Shown here one piece after another: positions 25,166 through 32,821 of a stretch of 41,551 bases of DNA. Position 1 is the first letter of the stretch. The number at the start of each line of letters is the position of its first letter. The DNA comes from Chitinispirillum sp. (GTDB taxonomy: Bacteria > Fibrobacterota > Chitinivibrionia > Chitinivibrionales > Chitinispirillaceae), in NCBI GenBank assembly GCA_007115975.1, contig SKJJ01000187.1:1-41551 (forward strand). Reading direction: 5' to 3'. The notes under the pieces are model-generated. The model did not search any database. It was not told the origin of the DNA and worked only from the letters and a program-made list of their open reading frames with translations. The position numbers and the translations under genes are program-made.

Positions 25166-26605
25166 TCAAAAGTGGTAATACAACCCCGACTTAAATGCAG
25201 GAAGCGGCAGTAGATTTAATTGAACTTTCAATTGAATTTTTGCTCCAACCACAGCACCCATATTAAGGATCGGAATCATTGCGGCATCCCCCATACCCAA
25301 TCCCTTAGGCATATTCTCACCCAGAATATTTTCCCGCTCACCTGATTTCAAATCAAAGGCAAAGACACCGGCATTCAAAAAAGCTCCAAGTAAGTTTCCG
25401 TGGAGCACAATTACATGATCAACTTTCACCCCAAGGTCCACCCCAATTGAATCCACCACCCCCTCTTTATTCTTTCTCGTACCGGCAGGGTTTTGCTCCT
25501 TAAGAATATCCTCCAGACGCATCTCGATCTCCCCAAACAGCTTTGTGTACGATAAGGATACAGCGAGGGTTCTGTCTAAAACCAAAGCACTTAGGGTATG
25601 CGCGTGCGGAATCCTCCAGTGAAGCCTGTTTTCGGTACTGTAGCCAACACTGTCAACTGCATTTGACAAAAACTGATCCCTTATATCCGGATCCATCAGG
25701 ACATCAGGATCCGACAGATCATACCTGATCTCAAACGTCTCAGGGTCAATAAACGCAGGCAGATAATATCGTGCTTCCAAAGAGCCTCTGGCCTTTGTGC
25801 TGAAACCAAATCTTGACGCCAGAGAAAAACGCCAGAATTGTGCACCGATACTAGGAGACCAGACTTCTGCATCGTATGCACCGAGGGCATACCCATTTAC
25901 TTTTTCTGAAGGGTAGTCGATCTCCCCGTAAATGGGAGCCATAGCTGAATCAACATGGATGTTGTAGTTGCCAAGGAGGTTCATATCAACCCTACCCTTG
26001 AGATTGGCGTAGAAAAGGTGTCTGCTGATATTGAAGGCGAAAGAGAAATTTCTGTCGACTCTGTGGGCATAGCCAAAACTCATGGTCTCCCACCCCAAAG
26101 AGAGACTTAGGGGGACGTTGATTGTTCCCCTGAGCAAAAACGACATACCCTCATCAAGCTCAGGAGAGATGGAGATAGAAGGGTTACCCAGAATTGTCTC
26201 ATAATCGAGAAGGAAATTTTGTGTATAGGAGAAACTACCCACCCCTCCCATCATGGGAACCGTTACCATGACACTATTATTTGGATTTTGTCGGGCTATG
26301 GCTTTGGGCTGGAAATCCGCTCCATTTCTGAACAGTGTAGTATCAGAAAAGATCGAATCGGTCTGACCTGCCATATCTCTTATGTTGAAACTGCGGTTAA
26401 GGGGTATGTTTATCCCCATGTAACCCATAGGGTTCTCAAAAGAGACAGCAGTAGGAAGCTTCAGCAGGTCATAATTAAATCCAAGGGATAGTCGGGCTTC
26501 AAAGGAGGGTAAGGTTATACTTGCGCCCAAATTCTCCTGAGCGCTAATCCTGTTGACTCCCGCTATTATGACCAAGACAACTGTTACTATCAGTCCGGTT
26601 TTCAT
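25166..26605 (-). CDS. Predicted outer-membrane beta-barrel protein
   Basis: The 479-residue protein opens with a signal peptide (MKTGLIVTVVLVIIAGVNRISAQ). It continues with alternating amphipathic strands rich in Gly and aromatic residues, such as ARLSLGFNYDLL, MSFGYAHRVDRNFSFAFNISRH and ASRFGFSTKARGSLEARYYL, and ends in an aromatic residue (SGLYYHF), as barrels do. I do not recognise the family. It is the first gene of the exported trio and has a strong promoter 40 bp upstream of its start. It may be a pore or an assembly partner for the giant protein; that is inference from position. Confidence 0.65.
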   Translation of the reverse strand: MKTGLIVTVVLVIIAGVNRISAQENLGASITLPSFEARLSLGFNYDLLKLPTAVSFENPMGYMGINIPLNRSFNIRDMAGQTDSIFSDTTLFRNGADFQPKAIARQNPNNSVMVTVPMMGGVGSFSYTQNFLLDYETILGNPSISISPELDEGMSFLLRGTINVPLSLSLGWETMSFGYAHRVDRNFSFAFNISRHLFYANLKGRVDMNLLGNYNIHVDSAMAPIYGEIDYPSEKVNGYALGAYDAEVWSPSIGAQFWRFSLASRFGFSTKARGSLEARYYLPAFIDPETFEIRYDLSDPDVLMDPDIRDQFLSNAVDSVGYSTENRLHWRIPHAHTLSALVLDRTLAVSLSYTKLFGEIEMRLEDILKEQNPAGTRKNKEGVVDSIGVDLGVKVDHVIVLHGNLLGAFLNAGVFAFDLKSGERENILGENMPKGLGMGDAAMIPILNMGAVVGAKIQLKVQLNLLPLPAFKSGLYYHF

Positions 26606-26643
26606 ATGAGTGCATCCTTGTAAGCAATTATGTAACTCATATG

Positions 26644-26672
26644 ATTATATGGCAAAAGCGGGAAACAGTCAA
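26644..26672 (-). promoter_or_regulatory. Strong sigma-70-type promoter of the exported-protein operon
   Basis: On the minus strand TTGACT (26672-26667) and a perfect TATAAT (26649-26644) are separated by exactly 17 nt. It sits about 40 bp upstream of the barrel gene start at 26605, giving a short leader. Confidence 0.8.
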
Positions 26673-26865
26673 GGAATTTACAAAAAAAGAACAAAAAAAC
26701 CAGATGATGAGTATCCGTCTTGCCCCCATGGCTTCGGAAGCGAAGAGGGAGAGTGACAGAGAGGTGGAAATTCAATCGGGAGTTCTACCCAAAATACCAC
26801 GCCTCAGAGCGTTCTTCTGAAGAGCCTGATTTTTACTTTTTATATTAGAATCCGAATAACCGTTG

Positions 26866-27165
26866 CTATACTTCTACTAGGTTATCAGCAATTTTCTTTT
26901 TTAATTGACTGGAATACTTGAACAGCGGGACAACCCTTTTTTGCAAAGGGACGACGTCACCCGTTCTTGGGTTGCGTGCCGGACGGGGCTTGCGCTCTTT
27001 TGTGTAGAATGTCCCAAAACCCCTGATTTCAATGCTATGGCCGTCTTCAAGTATAACAGAAATAGTCTCAAGCAATTCCTCAACGACAATTTTGCTGTCA
27101 CCCTGGGTTAGCCCGGTGCTTTTGGACACCGATGATATAAGATCATGCTTGGTTTTATTTGCCAT
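26866..27165 (-). CDS. HU/IHF-family DNA-binding protein
   Basis: HU-type proteins bend and package DNA as dimers. From the ATG at 27165, six bases after AGGAGG, the protein is 99 residues, a typical HU size, beginning MANKTKHDLISSVSKSTGL. The beta-arm signature is complete: IRGFGTFYTKERKPRPARNP followed by RTGD. An upstream in-frame start (27207) would add 14 residues of no family resemblance. Assignment to HU versus an IHF subunit cannot be made here. It is the second predicted nucleoid protein in the window after the H1-like gene. Confidence 0.92.
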   Translation of the reverse strand: MANKTKHDLISSVSKSTGLTQGDSKIVVEELLETISVILEDGHSIEIRGFGTFYTKERKPRPARNPRTGDVVPLQKRVVPLFKYSSQLKKKIADNLVEV

Positions 27166-27190
27166 AAACAGCCTCCTGAATTTTACTATA

Positions 27191-27219
27191 AATATTGAAT
27201 AGATCAAAGGTTATGTCAA
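27191..27219 (-). promoter_or_regulatory. Possible promoter of the HU gene
   Basis: A perfect TTGACA lies at 27219-27214 on the minus strand. With a 17-nt spacer the -10 would be the poor AATATT (27196-27191); TATAGT further on is a better box but too distant (22 nt). The -35 match and the position just upstream of the HU ribosome site support a promoter, but the -10 is uncertain. Confidence 0.35.
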
Positions 27220-27285
27220 GAAATTTCACGAATAACAGCAAAACAGGTCTAAAAGATGACCGGTACGCGATTTTTCAATCTCCGA

Positions 27286-28185
27286 TCAGCAATAAAAACG
27301 GGGGTGGTAGCTGCGGTGCACCTCCTTAAGGTACTCCCTGTCAATGTGCGTGTATATCTCGGTGGTAACGATATTTGAGTGTCCCAGCATCTCCTGAACG
27401 GTGCGTATATCAGCCCCTCCCTCCAGAAGATGAGTGGCAAAGGAGTGTCTGAAGGTGTGCGGTGAAATATCCTTTTGTATACCAGCTCTTTGCGCATACT
27501 GTCTGAGGATTTTCCAAACACCCATTCTGGTTAATGGTTTGCCCCTGATATTCAGAAACACCGTATTGTCCGAATGTGGTTTAAAGAAACGATACCGGTC
27601 ATCATCACTATAGCGTTTTATCCAATAGAGAGCAGTCTCTCCGATAGGGACAATTCTCTCCTTTGCTCCTTTGCCCCTTATTCTCACCAGTCCTTCATTT
27701 TCAATAATACTGTCAAATGCAAATGAGGTCAGTTCTGAAACTCTCATCCCGGTTGCATAGAGCGTTTCAAGCATTGCCCTGTCCCTTACCCCTCCCCGAA
27801 CCGAGAGGTCGATTATGTCCAGCAGTTGTTCGATTTCGTCAACGGAGAGTACCGATGGGAGAGTTCTTGTATTTCGTGGCGATTCAAGCAGCTCTGTGGG
27901 GTCAGTGGGGACTACCCCCTCTGAGGAGATAAACGAAAAGAAACTTCTGATTGATGAGGTTGATCGCTGTATAGAAGAGGGGGCAAAACCAATATCAAAA
28001 AGTAATCTGACATACCCAGAAAGAACAGCCGGTGTTACCTTCTCAAGATCAGTGATTCCATTTTGTTTAAGATAGCCCGCCATCCGCAGCAGATCAAATC
28101 TGTATGACTGTGCGGTATTATCGCTTAGCGCCTTCTCCATTTTCAGATGAGCGAGAAAGATATCCAGATAGGGAAGTTTTATCAT
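27286..28185 (-). CDS. xerD: Tyrosine recombinase XerC/XerD
   Basis: Xer recombinases resolve chromosome dimers at dif. The 299-residue protein has the N-terminal SAM-like core-binding domain (1-100) and a catalytic domain with every active-site residue: Arg148 (TGMRVSEL), Lys172 (GKGAKER), His243 and Arg246 (HTFRHSFATHLLEGG), His269 (MLGHSNIVTT) and nucleophile Tyr278. Length and the LLEGGADIRTVQEMLGH motif suit XerD or XerC; choosing between them needs phylogeny. It heads a close series with the metallo-hydrolase and murB, and no integrase-type neighbours or att sites are seen, so it is housekeeping rather than phage. Confidence 0.9.
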   Translation of the reverse strand: MIKLPYLDIFLAHLKMEKALSDNTAQSYRFDLLRMAGYLKQNGITDLEKVTPAVLSGYVRLLFDIGFAPSSIQRSTSSIRSFFSFISSEGVVPTDPTELLESPRNTRTLPSVLSVDEIEQLLDIIDLSVRGGVRDRAMLETLYATGMRVSELTSFAFDSIIENEGLVRIRGKGAKERIVPIGETALYWIKRYSDDDRYRFFKPHSDNTVFLNIRGKPLTRMGVWKILRQYAQRAGIQKDISPHTFRHSFATHLLEGGADIRTVQEMLGHSNIVTTEIYTHIDREYLKEVHRSYHPRFYC

Positions 28186-28198
28186 GCTGCGCTATCAA

Positions 28199-28822
28199 TC
28201 ATATTAGAAATGGGTTGGCTTTTTTCTCCCGACCCACAGTTGTGCGTCCGCCGTGGCCGGGACATATCACTGTTTCATCCCCAAGAGTAAGTAATTTGGC
28301 TTTAATTCCTTTTATCAACTCCTCTCCGTTTCCTCCCGGAAAGTCACTTCTTCCAATGGAACCGGCAAACAGGACATCTCCGGAGAAACAGAGACGGTCA
28401 AAAAGCAGAGCACACCCCCCTGGAGTATGCCCGGGTAGATGAATCACCTGAAATTCAAAACCACCAATCTGTGCAACTCCCTCCTGAAGTTCATTTACAG
28501 GTCCCTCATATTTAAAATCCATCCCCAGCATTACAGAGCCATTGAAGTTGGAGTCTCTGAGCATGGGTATATCGCAGCGGTGAATATAAACCGGTAGTTG
28601 GGGATACTTTTTTTCGATTTCCGGAATACCTGTAATGTGATCAAAGTGGCCGTGAGTCAAAAGGACCGCAACCGGAGTAAGCGATTGTTTTTCCACAAAC
28701 CGGACCAATTCAGAACACCCCTGGGAGGGATCGATTATCAGACACCTCTTTGACTCTTCATACACTACACAGGCATTGGATTCCAGTAACCCTGTGGGAA
28801 AAACAGCATACTCAACTTTCAT
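28199..28822 (-). CDS. MBL-fold metallo-hydrolase (glyoxalase II-like)
   Basis: The 207-residue protein carries the metallo-beta-lactamase metal site THGHFDH (His57, His59, Asp61, His62), followed by HLPGHTPGG, FSGDVLF and a final CPGHGG. This is the short YcbL/glyoxalase II-like branch, whose members hydrolyse hydroxyacyl-thioesters; the natural substrate is not known from sequence. Its start overlaps the 3' end of murB by 11 bp, and the Xer gene begins 13 bp after its stop. Confidence 0.88.
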   Translation of the reverse strand: MKVEYAVFPTGLLESNACVVYEESKRCLIIDPSQGCSELVRFVEKQSLTPVAVLLTHGHFDHITGIPEIEKKYPQLPVYIHRCDIPMLRDSNFNGSVMLGMDFKYEGPVNELQEGVAQIGGFEFQVIHLPGHTPGGCALLFDRLCFSGDVLFAGSIGRSDFPGGNGEELIKGIKAKLLTLGDETVICPGHGGRTTVGREKKANPFLI

Positions 28823-29750
28823 TGCATTTCTCCTCTTTAACTTTTAAACCGGCATCCGGAACGTAAAGGGATTGACTAAACTCCCCGGCAAAAATCACTT
28901 CCGGTTCCAGCAATATACCAAACTTTTCATAGACAGTCCTGCGGACATGGTTAATCACTCTCAAAACATCCTCTGCTTTCCCATTTCCTCTGTTTACAAT
29001 GAAATTTGCGTGCTTTGAAGATATCTCCACATCACCGCACCGGTACCCTTTCAGTGAGCACTTTTCTATAAGGGTACCTGCATAATTACCATGAGGTCTT
29101 TTAAAAACGCTGCCACAATTGGGAAGTTCCAGTGGTTGTTTCTCTTTTCTCCGCTTTAGTACATCTTTTCTTACTGCTGCAAGTTTTGCAGTATCACAAA
29201 GGCTGAATCTGAATTTTGCCGAGAGAACAATTAACCCATTTTTCTTTACCAAACTTGTCCGGTACCCCAGTTCAAGTTCATCACGGTCAACGCATGAAAC
29301 TTCAGCAGTAGCCGGATCAAGAACACGCACCGATATGAGGCTGTGGGCGATACAGGAGTCGTATGCACCTGCATTCATTGCAACCGCTCCACCAACTGTA
29401 CCCGGTATGCCTGAAAGATACTCCAATCCTGAACACCCTTTTTTGACAGCTTCACTAATCAGCTTGTCAAGAGACATTCCGCTCAGGCAATGAGCATGCA
29501 TCTTTTCCCACTTCAAATCAGAAAAAAAGGATGAAATATTTAGGACCAATCCGTCCCATCCTTTGTCACTGAGCAGCAAATTAGACCCTTTGCCCATGAC
29601 AAGAAGTGGAAGGTTTTTCTCTTTTGCAAAACCGAGGAGCTTTAGGAGTTGCTTTTGTGATGACGGTTGAGCGAAAAATTTTGCACAACCGCCTATTTTA
29701 AATGTATTGATTTTACCAAGAGGGTAATTACTTACAGTTAAGTTCATCAT
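28812..29750 (-). CDS. murB: UDP-N-acetylenolpyruvoylglucosamine reductase
   Basis: MurB reduces UDP-GlcNAc-enolpyruvate to UDP-MurNAc with NADPH and FAD, an early step of peptidoglycan synthesis. Visible motifs are NTFKIGGCAKFF, the FAD-binding VMGKGSNLLLSDKGWDG, GIPGTVGGAVAMNAGAY, the GYRTS segment, the catalytic Ser in NCGSVFKRP, and a C-terminal LEPEV with the proton-relay Glu. I start at the first ATG of the MMNLTVSNYPLG pair (29750); a GTG/ATG further upstream would place 24 odd residues inside the HD-GYP gene. Even so it overlaps that gene by 23 bp. Size about 312 residues, within the family range. Confidence 0.93.
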   Translation of the reverse strand: MMNLTVSNYPLGKINTFKIGGCAKFFAQPSSQKQLLKLLGFAKEKNLPLLVMGKGSNLLLSDKGWDGLVLNISSFFSDLKWEKMHAHCLSGMSLDKLISEAVKKGCSGLEYLSGIPGTVGGAVAMNAGAYDSCIAHSLISVRVLDPATAEVSCVDRDELELGYRTSLVKKNGLIVLSAKFRFSLCDTAKLAAVRKDVLKRRKEKQPLELPNCGSVFKRPHGNYAGTLIEKCSLKGYRCGDVEISSKHANFIVNRGNGKAEDVLRVINHVRRTVYEKFGILLEPEVIFAGEFSQSLYVPDAGLKVKEEKCNES

Positions 29751-31647
29751 CCGGATCCAGATACAGCTTATAAATCTCATTTTCGATGAAAAAATCGAGA
29801 ACGTCGGGGTCAAGATGCCCACATTCCACTTCGCTTTTTAAGATATTCAATGCTTTCTGATGTTCCATTTTAGGTTTATATGGACGATCCTGTGCAACAA
29901 GTGCTTCGTAAATATCAACCACTGCAAGTATTCTGCTTTCAAGCGGTATCTGATCACCTTTCAAGCCATGGGGATAACCGGTTCCGTTCATCTTTTCGTG
30001 GTGATGACATGCAATAAAGGGGATCTCTTTCATGCTGTTTGTCCATGGGATTTTTGACAATATCCTGTAGGTGGAAAGTGCGTGAGAGTTTATCATCTCT
30101 CTCTCCTGTGCAGTGAGGTTGCCTTTTCTTACTGACAGACACCCCCACTCCTGGGGTGATAACAGCTGATGTTCAACTCCATCGAGCGTTGTATAATTAA
30201 CATTTCTTATAACTGAAAGCTTTTGATAATCCTCATCACTCAGGAAACCTGCATGGTTGATTTTTTTAATCAGTTCTATATCATTGTCAAGCTCTTGCTC
30301 TGATTTCCATGGCAGATCCAGATCAGAAAACCTCATGAGCAAACGGATATAGTCAAACTTTGCCATAAGCGCAGAATAGAGACCGGGGGAGAGCCGCAGA
30401 TTTTTTGTCAGCACATCTTCGGGAACACCAATTTTTCCGATGTCATGAAGCAGTGCGGCAAATTTAAACTGTCTTACCCGCTCTTGTGATGAAGCAAGCT
30501 TTGAGAAGATCGTCTCCTCCTTCATTTGAGCAGCGGCTTCGACAAAGGCCATGGCATACCCCTCCACTCGTTTGGAGTGACCACTGGTAACGCTGTCCCG
30601 CTCATCTATTGCAGCAATTGAAGAGCCCAGAAAGCCTTCGAATATCTTTCTGATGTTATCGTATAGCATCACGCGCTCAATTGACACTGCTGCGTAACTG
30701 GCGATCGACAGAATAATATCCTCATCTTCAATTGAAAAGGGGTAGGCGGCATTTTCAACATCCTTGAAGTCTGCCAGGCTCTGCCTTAGGTCATACTTTT
30801 TGTTCATTAACTGCAGGATCCCCACTACTTCTGCCTCCATGTTCTTAAGCGGCACCGTCAGCATGGATTTTACCCTGTAGCCGAATTTCTTCGCGAAGTC
30901 TTTTCCCTGGCTGTAGGGGACGGTATTATCAAGAGATGCAACATTATCTATAAGAAGAGGCTCTCCGGTCATGGCCACATACCCTGATATTGATCGGGCA
31001 CTGATCGGAAAAACAAATTCCGATCCCGGATTTATGTCAACAGAATCATTCTGTGAGACCCTGAATCTCAACGCAGGCTTCTCAACGCCATCGATCTGCA
31101 TTTTTTCACAGGTGTAAATACTCCCGGCATCGGCCCCTGTAACCTCTCTGCTTACCGACAAGATCAGCTCCAACAGCCGAACCAGATCATTTTCATTGGA
31201 AAGAGCGGTACCTATCTGAACCAAAAGATGTTTTTGGTTTCTATACTTGGAGATATCCTGTTTAAACTGCTTGTGCCTTTTAATGGTATCGATACAGTTA
31301 TCTATAGCCACTGCCATATTATATACCGCAGCCTCACCCAGAGGTGATTTAAAAAGGCCACTTACTGGTAACTTATTTACAAAATCGGGAATGTTGTCAT
31401 CGCTATCGATCTTCTGAAAAAACGGGATCAGTTCACCAAACCCAATTGGTTGTGAGGCAAAGAGCTTTAGAATATTTTCCTCGGTGCACGGAAGAGAAGA
31501 GATATACCCAACGGCATTATCTCTTTTTTCGAGGTCCCCATGCCCTTTACACACAATCAGGTTTAGATTTCTTTGTGCGCAGACCCTTTGCAACAGATGC
31601 AATTCACTATCAGTAAAGGATCCTACCAGTACAACATTGTGAGCCAT
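29728..31647 (-). CDS. GAF and HD-GYP domain protein (c-di-GMP phosphodiesterase-like)
   Basis: The 639-residue cytoplasmic protein has an N-terminal receiver-like fold without clear phospho-Asp (1-120), a GAF domain (about 140-330), and an HD-GYP domain (345-620). HDIGKIGVPEDVL (401-413) supplies the metal site, and HHHEKMNGTGYPHGLKGDQIP the GYP signature; such proteins degrade cyclic di-GMP. Between the two lies an extra segment of about 90 residues (roughly 415-505, with LYSALMAKFDYIRLLMRF) not found in standard HD-GYP domains. The 3' end overlaps murB. Signal sensed by the GAF is unknown. Confidence 0.9.
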   Translation of the reverse strand: MAHNVVLVGSFTDSELHLLQRVCAQRNLNLIVCKGHGDLEKRDNAVGYISSLPCTEENILKLFASQPIGFGELIPFFQKIDSDDNIPDFVNKLPVSGLFKSPLGEAAVYNMAVAIDNCIDTIKRHKQFKQDISKYRNQKHLLVQIGTALSNENDLVRLLELILSVSREVTGADAGSIYTCEKMQIDGVEKPALRFRVSQNDSVDINPGSEFVFPISARSISGYVAMTGEPLLIDNVASLDNTVPYSQGKDFAKKFGYRVKSMLTVPLKNMEAEVVGILQLMNKKYDLRQSLADFKDVENAAYPFSIEDEDIILSIASYAAVSIERVMLYDNIRKIFEGFLGSSIAAIDERDSVTSGHSKRVEGYAMAFVEAAAQMKEETIFSKLASSQERVRQFKFAALLHDIGKIGVPEDVLTKNLRLSPGLYSALMAKFDYIRLLMRFSDLDLPWKSEQELDNDIELIKKINHAGFLSDEDYQKLSVIRNVNYTTLDGVEHQLLSPQEWGCLSVRKGNLTAQEREMINSHALSTYRILSKIPWTNSMKEIPFIACHHHEKMNGTGYPHGLKGDQIPLESRILAVVDIYEALVAQDRPYKPKMEHQKALNILKSEVECGHLDPDVLDFFIENEIYKLYLDPDDELNCK

Positions 31648-31730
31648 AGTGCGCCCGATTCATATACGGAAGGGTAACAGAAAATTTATCAAAATGTATA
31701 ACAAATATGTTTTTTGACCAGCCATTAAAT

Positions 31731-31760
31731 CAAAAAAGCCCTCCTTTAAGGAGGGCTTTA
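31731..31760 (-). terminator. Intrinsic terminator after the tRNA operon
   Basis: AAAGCCCTCC (31735-31744) and GGAGGGCTTT (31750-31759) form a 10-bp stem with a TTTAA loop. On the minus strand the stem ends in a run of six Ts. It lies directly 3' of tRNA-Asp, so it ends that transcript. Confidence 0.88.
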
Positions 31761-31763
31761 AAG

Positions 31764-31840
31764 TGGCGGACCGGACGAGACTCGAACTCGCGACCTCTGG
31801 CTTGACAGGCCAGCGTTCTAACCAACTGAACTACCGGTCC
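31764..31840 (-). tRNA. tRNA-Asp (anticodon GTC)
   Basis: The minus strand folds into a full cloverleaf: acceptor stem GGACCGG/CCGGTCC, D arm with AGTTCAGTTGGTTAGA, anticodon loop CTGTCAA with anticodon GTC, and T arm with GTTCGAGTC. The discriminator G is followed by an encoded CCA (31766-31764), giving 77 nt. The terminator at 31731-31760 follows at once. The matching synthetase gene aspS lies about 4 kb upstream on the same strand. Confidence 0.96.
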
Positions 31841-31853
31841 AACTGTAGTAAAA

Positions 31854-31928
31854 TGGGCGTTGTAGGATTCGAACCTACGACCACCTGCTTGTAAGGCAGG
31901 CACTCTATACCAGCTGAGCTAAACGCCC
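31854..31928 (-). tRNA. tRNA-Val (anticodon TAC)
   Basis: A full cloverleaf is seen on the minus strand: acceptor stem GGGCGTT/AACGCCC, D arm TAGCTCAGCTGG, anticodon stem CCTGC/GCAGG around the loop CTTACAA with anticodon TAC, and T arm with GTTCGAATC. No CCA is encoded, unlike the adjacent tRNA-Asp. Its 5' end directly abuts the stop codon of the upstream DUF3098-like gene. Confidence 0.95.
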
Positions 31929-32147
31929 CTATTTCCTGATCTCTTCTTTTTGCTCTTTCAGGCAACCTGAAAGAATGGCATATGGCAACACTGCACAATA
32001 CGTTACAACCAGTACAACAGGAGCCACACTCTTTGACAAGATGCCATCGACCGGCCCCTGACTCAGTAAAAAATACCCAACTGCTAAAAGAGCCAGACTG
32101 ACTCCTAAAAGGATATAATTGTTCTTTCCAAAAAGATTCTTTTTCAT
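31929..32147 (-). CDS. Small inner-membrane protein, DUF3098-like
   Basis: From the ATG at 32147 (GGAG upstream) the 72-residue protein begins MKKNLFGKNNYILLGVSLALL and has two membrane helices, about 12-28 and 42-60, separated by a short polar turn. The FGKxNYxLLxxGxxL start and SxxLAPxxLxxxY-like second helix recall the DUF3098 family of FCB bacteria, whose function is unknown. The open frame extends further upstream, but those residues have no family resemblance. The stop codon touches the first base of tRNA-Val, so mRNA and tRNAs are probably one transcript. Confidence 0.7.
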   Translation of the reverse strand: MKKNLFGKNNYILLGVSLALLAVGYFLLSQGPVDGILSKSVAPVVLVVTYCAVLPYAILSGCLKEQKEEIRK

Positions 32148-32209
32148 ATCGCTCCAAAACGAGTAAGTAAAATTAGATGATTTAAGCATTAAAGTCAACA
32201 AAAAAAACA

Positions 32210-32821
32210 CTACAATTTCAAATGTGCGCGTATTTCATCTTTTTTCTGCTGATCACCTGCGATCAGCACATCAATTCTCTCGCGGGTTAACTTTATAACC
32301 TGATTGAGCAGTGAAGCAAGATTCTGCATCTGATCCCCTTTACGGAGATAGATCTCATCGGTATAACAGCCATCAATCATGGCCCTGCAAGCCTTTTCGA
32401 ATCTGAAGACCGGTCCGGCCAGTTTGTGTGAGAAGAAAATTGTAAGCAGAACAATCTGAATAATAACAATTAACAGCCCCACACCAAATACAAACAGAAG
32501 CGGCTTGAATACTTCTGTTCTTACATTACCACTGGCAGAAAGGTCCCTTATGTACTCATTTAGTTCACTATGCAATGCTTTGTACTCCTCAACCGTAAGA
32601 TCTGGCCTGTCCTGCATATACATAGTGGTAATATTCTGCATATCCCGCCTGGCTATTCGTGCAGTGGTTGAAATAATTGTCTCTGAAGCGAAATAGAGGG
32701 TTACCATCATAAACAACAACAATATAAGCATCGGAACCAGAAACGTAAGCATATACCTGCCCTGTATGGCACGATCAATAAAAACATGCCTTCTGGTGAA
32801 CCCCTTGTTCTGTTTAGTCAT
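32210..32821 (-). CDS. Two-helix membrane protein with HAMP-like domain
   Basis: The 203-residue protein has a basic N-terminus, a membrane helix near 24-46, a periplasmic segment of about 55 residues, a second helix near 106-130, and a cytoplasmic part (LAGPVFRFEKACRAMIDG ... LRKGDQMQNLASLLNQ) that matches HAMP-type linkers. No kinase, methyl-accepting or cyclase output follows, so it may signal by contact. Its start overlaps the end of the 7TM-HD gene by 8 bp, which suggests the two proteins are made together. Function unknown. Confidence 0.7.
   Translation of the reverse strand: MTKQNKGFTRRHVFIDRAIQGRYMLTFLVPMLILLLFMMVTLYFASETIISTTARIARRDMQNITTMYMQDRPDLTVEEYKALHSELNEYIRDLSASGNVRTEVFKPLLFVFGVGLLIVIIQIVLLTIFFSHKLAGPVFRFEKACRAMIDGCYTDEIYLRKGDQMQNLASLLNQVIKLTRERIDVLIAGDQQKKDEIRAHLKL

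Noticed and set aside
27286..28185. Phage or integron integrase
   Set aside because: Length, motifs and housekeeping neighbours fit XerC/D, and no att sites, attC repeats or phage genes are present.
31831..32157. 108-codon minus-strand frame
   Set aside because: Runs through the tRNA-Val gene and overlaps the better-supported DUF3098-like frame.
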